Origin: BOG-908 sp964242595
Lineage (GTDB): Bacteria > Pseudomonadota > Alphaproteobacteria > Acetobacterales > Acetobacteraceae
DNA length: 23,185 nt
Assembly: GCA_964242595.1 (NCBI GenBank)
Contig: CAXTBC010000062.1
Coordinates: 1 to 23,185 of the forward strand
Direction: 5' to 3'
The position numbers were made by a program, and so were the translations under genes. The notes beneath the pieces are model-generated. The model worked only from the letters and a program-made list of their open reading frames with translations, searched no databases and was not told where the DNA came from. Below are positions 7,243-14,681 of the stretch, one piece after another (positions within the stretch are counted from its first letter, which is position 1; every line of letters starts with the position of its first letter).

Positions 7243-8910
7243 ATGCAAGTCCGTTACAAGCTCCTGGCGGCCTTGGCCGGCGCGTTGGCCGGCCTGTCCG
7301 TGCTGGTGTGGCTCGGGGTGAGCGCGCTGCAACAGGGGGCCGCCGCCACCGCCGACATGGCGGACGGCGCCGTGCACGCCATCGATTCGGCACGCATGGC
7401 ACAGGCCGCGTTCCTGCACGCAGGCATGGCGCTGACCGAGACGGGCAGCGCCGCCACCCTGCCCGAGGCCGACGCCGCCACCGGCCTGTTCCGCACCCAG
7501 TTCGCTGCCTTCCAGGCCGCCTGGACGCGGTTGGCGCCGCGCCTGCCCGGCGCGGACGACCGCGCACGGGCCGAGGCCATCACCGCCCAGGTCGCAAGCT
7601 GGCGACAGGCGATCGATCCCTATCTGGCCGGAGGCGCGCCGACCGGCAGCCTCACCCAGCCGGACGTGCTGCAGGCGAGGCAGGACGCTATTTCACGGTC
7701 GATCGACACGCTGGTGCTGGCGCTGGCCGAGGAGGTGGACAGGCGCGCGGCGGCCAGCGTGGAGCAGGCACACGGCCGCGCCAGGCTGTTCCTGCTGCTG
7801 GGCGCAGCCACCGGACTGGTCATCCTGGGCAGCCTCGCCTGGGCGTTCGCCGCGCTGCAAGGCGGCCTGATGGCGGCCCAGCGCGCCAGCGCGCGCATCG
7901 CCGGCGGGGACCTGGACAGCGCGGTGGCCGTCGGACGGGCCGACGAGTTCGGCCGCCTGTTGACGGGGCTGGAGGACATGCGGGCGCAGCTGCAAGCGCG
8001 CGCCCTCGCCGCCGAACAGGCAGGCGCGGCGGCCCGTGCTGGCCGCCTGGCCGCCGAGGAGAAGCGCGACCGCATCGCCCGTCTCTCGGCGACATTCGAC
8101 GCCGCAGCCAAGGCGCTGGCAGCCGACCTGCTGGCCGCCGCCGGCACGTTGGGCGGCACCGCCCAGACCCTTTCGGCCGCCTCCCGCGGCACCGGCACGC
8201 AGGCAGCCCACGTGCTTGTCGCGGCCAACGGCATGAGCAGCTCGGTGCAGACGGCCTCGGCGGCCACGGTGCAGCTGCGGGCCAGCGTCGAAGCCATCAC
8301 CCGGGACGTGGACCTGCAGGCCCACACCACGGCGCAAACCGCCGAGGCGGCCCGCCGGACCGAATCCGCCATGCACGAACTAGCCGAAAGCACCGGCCGG
8401 ATCGACCAGGTGGTGAAGCTGATCAGCACCATCGCCGCGCAGACCAACCTGCTGGCGCTGAACGCCACCATCGAAGCCGCGCGGGCCGGCCCGGCTGGCC
8501 GCGGCTTCGCCGTGGTCGCCGCCGAGGTGAAGGCCCTGGCCGGCCAGACCGCGCACGCGACCAAGGAGATCGGCGGCCAGATGACCCGCGTGCAGCATGC
8601 GGTTGCCGGCGCGGTCGCGTCGGTCGCCGGCATCGCCCAGCAGGTCGCCACCGTCAGCGGCATCGCCGCGGCCATCGCCACCTCCGTCGAGCAGCAGGGC
8701 CAAGCCACGGCGGAGATCGCCCGCACCGTGCAGGACGCCGCCTGCAGCACGCAGGACGTCGCCCAGGCGATCGGCATCGTGGGCGAAGCCTCGCGTGAGG
8801 CGGACGGCTCGGCGCAGGGCGTGCTGCGCGCGGCCGACGGGTTGGCGGAGCAGGCGCGCGCGCTCTCCTACTCCGTGGACAACTTCATCGCCGACCTGCA
8901 CGCCGCCTAG
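7243..8910 (+). CDS. Methyl-accepting chemotaxis protein with atypical tip
   Basis: A 555-residue transmembrane chemoreceptor. TM1 is residues ~8-28, followed by a helical periplasmic sensor of ~155 residues rich in Ala. TM2 is about 186-208 (LFLLLGAATGLVILGSLAWA), then a HAMP domain and a coiled-coil signalling domain to the C terminus. The hairpin tip is recognisable (ISTIAAQTNLLALNATIEA, then GRGFAVVAAEVKALAGQT). The normally near-invariant Glu in AGEAGRGF is Pro417 here (AGPAGRGF). That Glu (E391 in Tsr, as I recall) matters for CheA/CheW coupling. No CheB/CheR-binding pentapeptide is seen at the C terminus, and no che genes are adjacent. The gene directly follows the peroxidase, hinting at a redox or peroxide-related cue (inference). 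Confidence 0.93.
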   Translation: MQVRYKLLAALAGALAGLSVLVWLGVSALQQGAAATADMADGAVHAIDSARMAQAAFLHAGMALTETGSAATLPEADAATGLFRTQFAAFQAAWTRLAPRLPGADDRARAEAITAQVASWRQAIDPYLAGGAPTGSLTQPDVLQARQDAISRSIDTLVLALAEEVDRRAAASVEQAHGRARLFLLLGAATGLVILGSLAWAFAALQGGLMAAQRASARIAGGDLDSAVAVGRADEFGRLLTGLEDMRAQLQARALAAEQAGAAARAGRLAAEEKRDRIARLSATFDAAAKALAADLLAAAGTLGGTAQTLSAASRGTGTQAAHVLVAANGMSSSVQTASAATVQLRASVEAITRDVDLQAHTTAQTAEAARRTESAMHELAESTGRIDQVVKLISTIAAQTNLLALNATIEAARAGPAGRGFAVVAAEVKALAGQTAHATKEIGGQMTRVQHAVAGAVASVAGIAQQVATVSGIAAAIATSVEQQGQATAEIARTVQDAACSTQDVAQAIGIVGEASREADGSAQGVLRAADGLAEQARALSYSVDNFIADLHAA

Positions 8911-9003
8911 CCTGTTCTTCAGCCGCTCATCTCGACTTTTCCACCCCACTGCACCACGTTCCGGGCAAGGCCGCCGCCAAACGCGACGCGCAGGAGCCAT
9001 GCG

Positions 9004-9696
9004 ATGAGACAGACCACCTGGACCCCGACCGACCGCGCCCGCATGGACGACGACGAGCCGGACCATGATCCCGAGAGCCCCGACGTCCCCGCCCCGCTCG
9101 GCCCGGACCAGAAGGAGCCGGACGACAACAAGACTATGGGCTCGCCGATCAACGAGCTGGAGCACCGCCTGCTCAAGCAGCGCAAGGTGCTGATCTTCGG
9201 CGCCATCGACGACAAGGTGGCGCGCGACGTGACCGGCCGCCTGCTCGCCTTGGCCAGCGCGTCCTCCGAGCCGATCGACGTGTACGTGAACTCGCCCGGC
9301 GGCCACGTGGAGAGCGGCGACACCATCCACGACATGATCCGCTTCGTGGACGCCGAGGCTCCGGTGCGCATGATCGGCACCGGCTGGGTGGCCAGCGCCG
9401 GCGCGCTGATCTTCCTGGCCGGCCACAAGCACCGCCGCTACTGCCTGCCGCAGACCCGCTTCCTGTTGCACCAGCCGATGGGCGGCGTGCGCGGCCCGGC
9501 TGTCGACATCGACATCGAAGCGCGCGAGATCATCAAGATGCGCGAGCGGCTGAACCGCCTGATCGCCCACGAGACGGGCCAGACCTACGAGAAGGTGGCC
9601 AAGGACACCGACCGCAATTACTGGATGAGTGCCGAAGAGGCGATCGCCTACGGCATGCTGAACAAAGTGATCAAGAGTTTGAAGGACCTCACGTAG
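9004..9696 (+). CDS. ClpP-like protease subunit with Ser-His-Asn triad
   Basis: A 230-residue ClpP paralogue. Residues 1-45 are a poorly conserved, Asp/Pro-rich acidic extension. The ClpP fold follows: VLIFGAIDD, YVNSPGGHVESG, GWVASAGA with nucleophile Ser131, and LLHQPMGG with His156. The spacing Ser-to-His of 25 matches Bacillus ClpP (98-123). The third triad position, 49 residues after the His, is Asn205 in DTDRNYWMS where B. subtilis has Asp172 in DTDRDNFKS. AGGAG lies 7 nt before the ATG. No clpX or clpA is beside it, so it is probably the second ClpP of this genome, perhaps forming mixed rings with the main one (inference). Confidence 0.93.
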   Translation: MRQTTWTPTDRARMDDDEPDHDPESPDVPAPLGPDQKEPDDNKTMGSPINELEHRLLKQRKVLIFGAIDDKVARDVTGRLLALASASSEPIDVYVNSPGGHVESGDTIHDMIRFVDAEAPVRMIGTGWVASAGALIFLAGHKHRRYCLPQTRFLLHQPMGGVRGPAVDIDIEAREIIKMRERLNRLIAHETGQTYEKVAKDTDRNYWMSAEEAIAYGMLNKVIKSLKDLT

Positions 9697-9697
9697 A

Positions 9698-10016
9698 TAA
9701 GGAAGCGTGGGGCTCTGCCCTAAACCCCTCTGGGGCCTCGACGCCCCAGACCTCCATCCGTTTAGGATCTCTTACGAACAGGTTCTAACGATTTGTCCTT
9801 AGAATCCGTTTGAAAACTTACACAAGCTGCCAGGGGAACACCGAAATCCGCCTAAAGCGGTAACTACATACCACAATTCAGGCTGAATTCGCCTTCTACC
9901 GACAAGGATTGAGCGATTCGGGGCTTTGGATACGAGTCTCCAAACAGCCTCTTAGCGGGCCGGCGCAGCTGGTTCGGGCCTGCGGCGCCGGGGGGCAGAG
10001 CCCCTGGCCTTCCTTA
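9698..10016. repeat. GGGGCTCTGCCC inverted-end intergenic element, copy 1
   Basis: A gene-free block of ~320 bp between clpP-like and the radical SAM gene. Its two ends are inverted copies: TAAGGAAG and GGGGCTCTGCCC (9698-9720) against GGGCAGAGCCCC and CTTCCTTA (9993-10016). Just inside the left end is a perfect 8-bp hairpin (TCTGGGGC, loop CTCGAC, GCCCCAGA; 9729-9750), followed by CCATCCGTTTAGG. The interior is noticeably richer in A+T than the flanking genes and has no plausible open reading frame. It could be a MITE-like element or two oppositely oriented copies of a shorter repeat with unrelated sequence between. The left ~85 bp match the right end of the block at 14098-14640. Confidence 0.75.
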
Positions 10017-10042
10017 CGCACTCCCTAGTCGCCCCCAACCTC

Positions 10043-10059
10043 GTTCGGTATACCCGAAC
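10043..10059. promoter_or_regulatory. Inverted repeat occupying the ribosome-binding position
   Basis: GTTCGGTATACCCGAAC is a 6-bp inverted repeat with a 5-nt centre, ending two bases before the ATG of the radical SAM gene. No Shine-Dalgarno-like purine tract is visible there. It may be an operator, or an RNA hairpin affecting translation start, or the gene may be translated from a leaderless message. The sequence shows only the symmetry; the function is not known. Confidence 0.4.
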
Positions 10060-10061
10060 TC

Positions 10062-11390
10062 ATGACCTACTTGCGCAGGCTGCTCTTCAACGTCGCGGCC
10101 CGCACCAAATCGTCCCCGCCCGTGGCCGTCCCGCAGCTGAAGGGCTACGTCGAGCACGTCAGTCCGTACCACGTCGCCGGCTGGGCAGAAAACCCGGCGG
10201 ACCCCTCCGAACGCACGAACCTGATCGTTCGCCGCACCGACACCGGGGAGAGGCTGGCCGAAGGCTGCGCCGACCACTTCCGCTACGGCCTGGCGTCCTG
10301 CGGCGCCAGCGACGACGGCCACGGCTTTTTCATCCGCCTGCGCCAGCCTTTGCCGGAGCCGGCGCTGGCGCATGTGGAGGTGGCGCACGCGCAAGGCGGC
10401 GCGGCGCTGGAGCGCGCACCGCATGTCAGCGCCGACTACCAGCCGATCATGCTGATCGCCGGCGACATCGTGAACAACTGCAACCTGCGCTGCCCGTTCT
10501 GCCTGTTCGACTACACCGACGTGCGGACCACCAACGTGATGGAAGAGTCCACCATCGACGCGGCGTTGCGCTTCCTGCCCTACGTGACGGATTCGAACTT
10601 CTGGTTCTCCTGCCTGCATGAACCGACTCTGCATCCGGAGCTGATGCGGTTCATCGACAAGGTGCCGCGCGCCTGGCGCCACAAGCTGTTCTACACCACC
10701 AACCTCGCCAAGCGCATGCCGCCGGACTACTTTGCCTGGCTCGCCGACGCCGCCCTGCACCACATCAACGTCTCCATTGAATCGCGCACGCCCGAAGTCT
10801 ACGAGAAGATGCGCAAGGGCGCCCGCTTCCGCATCTTCCAGGAAAACTGGGACATGCTGATCGACGCGGCATCGGCGCACCCCAACCCCACGCCGATCCG
10901 CTACATCGCCATGGTGTATCGCTCCAACTACCGCGAGTTGCCCGAGCTGGCGCGCTACCTGATCGAGGAGCGTCGCGGCTCCCTGATTGAGCTGCGCTAC
11001 ACGTTCGATTCCCCCTGGCTGCCGGCGGAGTTCCGCGATTCGGAGTTCCTTGACGCGGAAGGCTGGCTGTGGCTGCGCGACCAGCTCGCTGCCTTCCCGT
11101 CCGACCGTGTAACGCTGATCATGCCGCCGGGGATCACCACGCAGACGCCGGCGCTGGAGATCGAGATGGTCAACCGCACCAACTCGAACAACGGCGTGCG
11201 CGTGGAGCCGAACGTCCGCCATTTCCTGCCCGGCCGCTACCTGACTCGCCTGTCGTGGGACGGCACGTTCGAGATCACACCGTTCTGGGCGCATCCCTAC
11301 GAGCAAGGGCCGGGGCAAAAGCCGATCCGCACGCTCAACATACGCGATATCGCCGACCCCGTGGACTTCCTGCTCAACCTGCCGGATTGA
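10062..11390 (+). CDS. Radical SAM protein with N-terminal glycan-associated domain
   Basis: A 442-residue two-domain protein. Residues ~26-120 (GYVEHVSPYHVAGWAENPAD ... FRYGLASCGASDDGHGFFI) resemble the beta-sandwich module often attached to glycosyltransferases in Acetobacteraceae and Methylobacteria, with the pattern GWAxDPxxP ... FR.DL...G..DG.H.F. Residues ~125-350 form a radical SAM core with the [4Fe-4S] motif Cys140-x3-Cys144-x2-Cys147 (CNLRCPFC). No SPASM-type C-terminal Cys cluster is present; the last ~80 residues (LTRLSWDGTFEITPFW) are unrecognised. The substrate is unknown. The next gene, a GT-C membrane protein, starts 4 bp later, so glycan or lipid-linked sugar modification is a reasonable but unproven role. 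Confidence 0.85.
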   Translation: MTYLRRLLFNVAARTKSSPPVAVPQLKGYVEHVSPYHVAGWAENPADPSERTNLIVRRTDTGERLAEGCADHFRYGLASCGASDDGHGFFIRLRQPLPEPALAHVEVAHAQGGAALERAPHVSADYQPIMLIAGDIVNNCNLRCPFCLFDYTDVRTTNVMEESTIDAALRFLPYVTDSNFWFSCLHEPTLHPELMRFIDKVPRAWRHKLFYTTNLAKRMPPDYFAWLADAALHHINVSIESRTPEVYEKMRKGARFRIFQENWDMLIDAASAHPNPTPIRYIAMVYRSNYRELPELARYLIEERRGSLIELRYTFDSPWLPAEFRDSEFLDAEGWLWLRDQLAAFPSDRVTLIMPPGITTQTPALEIEMVNRTNSNNGVRVEPNVRHFLPGRYLTRLSWDGTFEITPFWAHPYEQGPGQKPIRTLNIRDIADPVDFLLNLPD

Positions 11391-11394
11391 GCGG

Positions 11395-13002
11395 GTGAGG
11401 GCCGGCCGAGGAAGAACGGCGCGCCTCGCGGTGCTGCCGGCCGTGGCACGCGCCGTGCCATGGGTGCTCGCCGCGGCCGCGGTGCTGGCCTTCGGCGCGC
11501 GCGCCGTCTTCGGGTTGACGGCACTGGGCTTCAACGACGAGACCATGCACCTGCTGGGAGGCTGGGCGCTTGATTCCGGGGACCGCCTCTACCGGGACTT
11601 CGTGGACCTGCACGGCCCGGCTATCTTCATGCTGGCCCAGGCCTACGGCGCGCTGTTCGGCTGGGCGCACGCCAACGGCGCACGCGTGGTGATCGCCGCC
11701 CTCGCCGTCCTGGCCGGTGGCGCGGTCGCCACCTCGCCGGCGCTGCGCGGCACCGCGCGCGCCTGTGCCGCGATGCTGTTCTTCGGCCTGCTCGCCACCG
11801 TCTGGCTGGTCCAGAGCCTCTATCTGTTCAGCTACTACCCGATCTCCGGCGCCTTCGCCGTCATCACGCTCGCCTGGTTCGTGGTGCCCGCCTGCACACG
11901 GGCCGAGTTGCCCCCCGGCCTGGCCTTCGCCGCCGGCGTGGCCAGCGCGCTGCTGGCCTTCACCTCCTACTCCGAGGCGCCGACCGCGCTGCTGTTCTCC
12001 GCCGGCGGCGCCCTGGCCGCGTGGCGCGGCGGACAGGCGGCAGGCGCCCGGGCGCATTTGGCCGGTGCGCTGGCGGCCGGGCTGCTGTTGCTCGCCTGGC
12101 TGGCCGTCTGGAGCGACGTCGCCGGCTACCTGGCCTTTCACATCCTGTTCGGCATCACCGTCTACCCCCAGGTTGGCCCGCTCTCGTGGCGGGGCCTCCT
12201 CGCCAGCCTAACGCCCTCGTGGCAAGCGAACCGGCTGGTGCAGAGCGCCGCGGTGATCTTTGCCGTGCTGGGGGCCTTGGCGATGACGCCGCTCTGCCTG
12301 CGCGCCGGGCCCGGCCGGGCCGCCCGGATCGCCTGCGTGGCGGCAACCCTGGCTGGACTCGTCCTGCTAGACCTGCGTGCCCTGACCATCTTCCAAAATG
12401 GCGCGTTGCTGGTCGGCAGCATCGGCTGGTTTACGCTCTGCGTCCCCGCCGGCCTCGAGCGCCTATGGCCGTCGTCACGCTCGGCATCCGCCTGGGCCGG
12501 CGCCGCGTGCCTGGCCACCATCGTCCTGACCGAGGCGGTCATGCGTCACGCCGTCTACTCCCCGTCCGGCCTGACGCGCGCCGTGTTCCTCCGCCAGCCG
12601 CCCTCGCACGTCGCCGGGCCCATGCCGGGCGCGCCGTTCGACACCATCGACCGCCTGACACGCCCGGACGAGCGCATCCTCTCCCTCGTCTACGGCCCCG
12701 GCAGCTACTTCGCCGCCCGCCGCCTGCCGATCAAGGGCCTCTACGAGTACCTGCCTACCGACGCGATCTACGCCCGCCACCCCTGGCTCGGGCAGACCCG
12801 CGACCTGTGCACGATCCTGCGGTCCTCCCCACCGCCGGTCATCCTGTTCGACGACTGGGCAGTGTGGGGCATCTATAAGCCGATCGACTACATGCCGTGC
12901 CTGTTCGAGGTGCTGTCGAGGCGTTACACCTACGTGCCGGAACCGGGGGATCAGGCACACGGCGCGCAGAAGCTGTTCGTCCGGACGGACCGGATGAAGT
13001 GA
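11395..13002 (+). CDS. GT-C type membrane glycosyltransferase-like protein
   Basis: A 535-residue polytopic membrane protein with about ten predicted helices up to residue ~390, then a soluble C-terminal domain of ~145 residues. The first periplasmic loop carries FNDE (46-49) and then WALDSGDRLYRDFVDLHGP, the layout of the acidic catalytic loop in PMT/ArnT-like GT39 enzymes, which use polyprenyl-phosphate sugars. Overall similarity to a named family is weak, so the activity is putative. It begins with GTG 4 bp after the radical SAM stop; a GTG 12 codons later (11431) is an alternative start. Translational coupling is likely. The C-terminal domain contains ERILSLVYGPGSYFAARR and CTILRSSPPPVILFDDW, common in such proteins as a dinucleotide-fold-like tail. 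Confidence 0.8.
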   Translation: MRAGRGRTARLAVLPAVARAVPWVLAAAAVLAFGARAVFGLTALGFNDETMHLLGGWALDSGDRLYRDFVDLHGPAIFMLAQAYGALFGWAHANGARVVIAALAVLAGGAVATSPALRGTARACAAMLFFGLLATVWLVQSLYLFSYYPISGAFAVITLAWFVVPACTRAELPPGLAFAAGVASALLAFTSYSEAPTALLFSAGGALAAWRGGQAAGARAHLAGALAAGLLLLAWLAVWSDVAGYLAFHILFGITVYPQVGPLSWRGLLASLTPSWQANRLVQSAAVIFAVLGALAMTPLCLRAGPGRAARIACVAATLAGLVLLDLRALTIFQNGALLVGSIGWFTLCVPAGLERLWPSSRSASAWAGAACLATIVLTEAVMRHAVYSPSGLTRAVFLRQPPSHVAGPMPGAPFDTIDRLTRPDERILSLVYGPGSYFAARRLPIKGLYEYLPTDAIYARHPWLGQTRDLCTILRSSPPPVILFDDWAVWGIYKPIDYMPCLFEVLSRRYTYVPEPGDQAHGAQKLFVRTDRMK

Positions 13003-13003
13003 C

Positions 13004-13050
13004 GTAAGCAAGGCCTTCTTTTTCGAGAAGAAGAAGCAAAAGCCTTTATG
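13004..13050. repeat. Dispersed palindromic-arm element, copy C (single arm)
   Basis: One arm only: GTAAGCAAGGCC, then TTCTTTTTCGAGAAGAAGAA, then GCAAAAGCCTTTAT. It begins directly after the stop of the GT-C gene and lies between two convergent genes. No second arm is found before the methyltransferase stop at 13089. The hairpin with a U-rich 3' side could terminate both transcripts. Confidence 0.75.
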
Positions 13051-13088
13051 TCGTGGCTCGGCTTTCGATGCCGGCAGCCGACTTGCGG

Positions 13089-13979
13089 CTACTCCTCTTT
13101 TCCCCGTCCCATTATCCGTCCCACGGCCCTGACAGGGCCCGTCATCTTCCACGACGTCGATCCGCGCAGCAGCGCCACCTCGGCCTCGAGCTGCCTGACA
13201 TAGGCTTCACGGTCGTCCCGCTGCCCGGTCTCCCATTGCGGACCCTGCTTCTCCATGTCCTTGAGCGTGTCGTGGACGAACTGGGTGTACGTCTCCTGCG
13301 TCACGCCCTCCGGCGCCCACGCGTTGTCGAAACGCTCGGCCTGGCCCGTCATCCTGTTGCCCATCTTGCGCGCCTCGCCGACCTCGAGGACGACGACGCT
13401 GTCGTAGAAATGCACCGACGTGGTACGGTCCCCCGCCGGCGTGCGGATGGACGCGCCGCCGATGTAGTCGGCGTGCATCTTGTCGACGAAGGATTTTGCG
13501 GTCTCGATGAAGGATCCGGGACGCAGCAGCCCGCCGCCATGGTTGGCCCAGTACGCCGCATGCAGGTCTTCCACCAGGTACACGCCATTCTTGGCCACCT
13601 GGGGATAGAGGAAATCGAACGTCGCGTTAATGTGGTGCTGAAGATGGCTGCCGTCGTCAATGACGATGTCCGGTGCGCCGAATTCCTCGACGATCCCGGC
13701 GAGGAAGCCGGTGTCGTCCTGGCTGCCGATGCGGATGTGCACCTGGTCGCCTTCGAGCTGCCGGCAGCGCGGATAGATGTCGACGCCGACGATGACCGCG
13801 AACGGCCCGAGATACGCACGCCACTGGTCCAACGATCCGCCTTCGCCTACGCCGATCTCGAAGATGGTGACGTGCCGGTTGCGGAATCGCTCGAAATGCG
13901 CCTCGTAGGCGGGGAAGTATTGGTACCATTTGTGGATGCGCCGGTGGTCGTCACGCAGGTAATCGCCGTACAGTGTCAT
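13089..13979 (-). CDS. Class I SAM methyltransferase, MycE/TylF-like
   Basis: A 296-residue SAM-dependent methyltransferase. The SAM motif is FEIGVGEGGSL (40-50) with acidic Asp67 in GVDI. The blocks IVIDDGSHLQHHINATFDFL (about 105-124) and VEDLHAAYW (136-144) match the metal-dependent sugar O-methyltransferases related to MycE and TylF, where these Asp, Glu and His residues hold Mg2+ and act as base (family knowledge). The C terminus is a short coiled coil followed by LRGSTSWKMTGPVRAVGR, a tail common in glycan-locus transferases. I chose the ATG at 13979 because GAGG lies 5 nt upstream; a longer reading to 14024 lacks support. It converges on the radical SAM and GT-C genes, suggesting a common glycan-decoration theme. 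Confidence 0.88.
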   Translation of the reverse strand: MTLYGDYLRDDHRRIHKWYQYFPAYEAHFERFRNRHVTIFEIGVGEGGSLDQWRAYLGPFAVIVGVDIYPRCRQLEGDQVHIRIGSQDDTGFLAGIVEEFGAPDIVIDDGSHLQHHINATFDFLYPQVAKNGVYLVEDLHAAYWANHGGGLLRPGSFIETAKSFVDKMHADYIGGASIRTPAGDRTTSVHFYDSVVVLEVGEARKMGNRMTGQAERFDNAWAPEGVTQETYTQFVHDTLKDMEKQGPQWETGQRDDREAYVRQLEAEVALLRGSTSWKMTGPVRAVGRIMGRGKEE

Positions 13980-14097
13980 ATACACCTCGCTGGCGCAGGC
14001 CGGGCGTGGCCCGCCGCCGGTCACCGTCCATTGCAGTTGGCCCTGCTGGGGTCAAGCTGGCCTCTGCTGTGATAAAAGCCGGAAGTCTTCACCTGTG

Positions 14098-14640
14098 TAG
14101 CAAGCATGGGGCTCTGCCCCTACCTCGCTGGGCCTTCAACCTCCGGAGACCGTAAGCTGGCGCGGCGGACAGGCCAACGCGCAGGATTTAAGCGATCACG
14201 TGCCGGTCGCGCAGGGCAGCGCCCGGCAGGTTGCGGTGTCAGCGTGTCCGACGTCGTCAAAGCCCGACAGCACCAGGCCCGCACCGGCGCTGTCACGCCG
14301 CGGTCGCAGAGGCCACCCGTCCATCGGCTGCTGGTTCCTCTACGACGCAATCGCAGCCGAGATGACGGCCCGTCCGGACACAACGATCGCCGAACTAGGC
14401 GACTGGCCGCGACACCTGCAAGCGCCTGATCGGCGCCGCACCGTTCGGGCCCTGGAACACGACGACATCCATCGCAGGCCTGCGGCATGACCGGATCGTG
14501 GCACCTACGGTGCTGAGCGGTCTCAGGCCATTGATGTAAGAGCAAGTCCTCAAAACCTGCCTGTGAGTGCCCCTAAACAGATGGCGGTTTGGAGCCTTAA
14601 GGCTCCAAACCGGGTTGGGCAGAGCCGCACGCGTGCTTCC
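14098..14640. repeat. GGGGCTCTGCCC inverted-end intergenic block, copy 2
   Basis: A block of ~540 bp without an intact gene. Its ends are inverted: TAGCAAGC and GGGGCTCTGCCC at 14098-14119, against GGGCAGAGCC and GCTTCC at 14617-14640. Next to the right end is a perfect 26-nt palindrome (14586-14611, centre TTAA). Read on the minus strand, the right end repeats the order seen at 9709: GC-box, AACCC, hairpin, then CCATCTGTTTAGG. The 42-nt stretch 14543-14584 matches 9754-9795 in about 30 positions, with many transitions. The interior holds the IS630 remnant at 14185-14538. The stretch 13980-14097 before it shows no gene or signal. Confidence 0.75.
14185..14538 (+). pseudogene. IS630-family transposase remnant, frameshifted and deleted
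   Basis: Fragments of an IS630 (Tc1/mariner superfamily) transposase occur in order but in all three forward frames. DLSDHVPVAQGSARQVA (from 14185) matches the N-terminal helix-turn-helix start. CGVSVSDVVKARQHQARTGA (from 14232) continues it in a second frame. Back in the first frame, WFLYDAIAAEMTARPDTTIA (about 14332-14394) matches the segment before the catalytic core. After a large deletion, a third frame from 14426 gives LIGAAPFGPWNTTTSIAGL and RHDRIVAPTVLSG, typical of the core, ending at TAA 14536-14538. The region with the first catalytic Asp is missing, so it cannot be active. Intact family members are roughly 330-360 residues. Confidence 0.75.
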
Positions 14641-14681
14641 CGGTCAAGACTTCCGCCGTTCGTCTAGAAGCTTTCGCCCTC

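Noticed and set aside
14120..14545. A 141-codon minus-strand frame in the 14-kb gap as a small gene
   Set aside because: The plus strand of the same stretch reads as a broken IS630 transposase, and the minus-strand translation has no coherent features.
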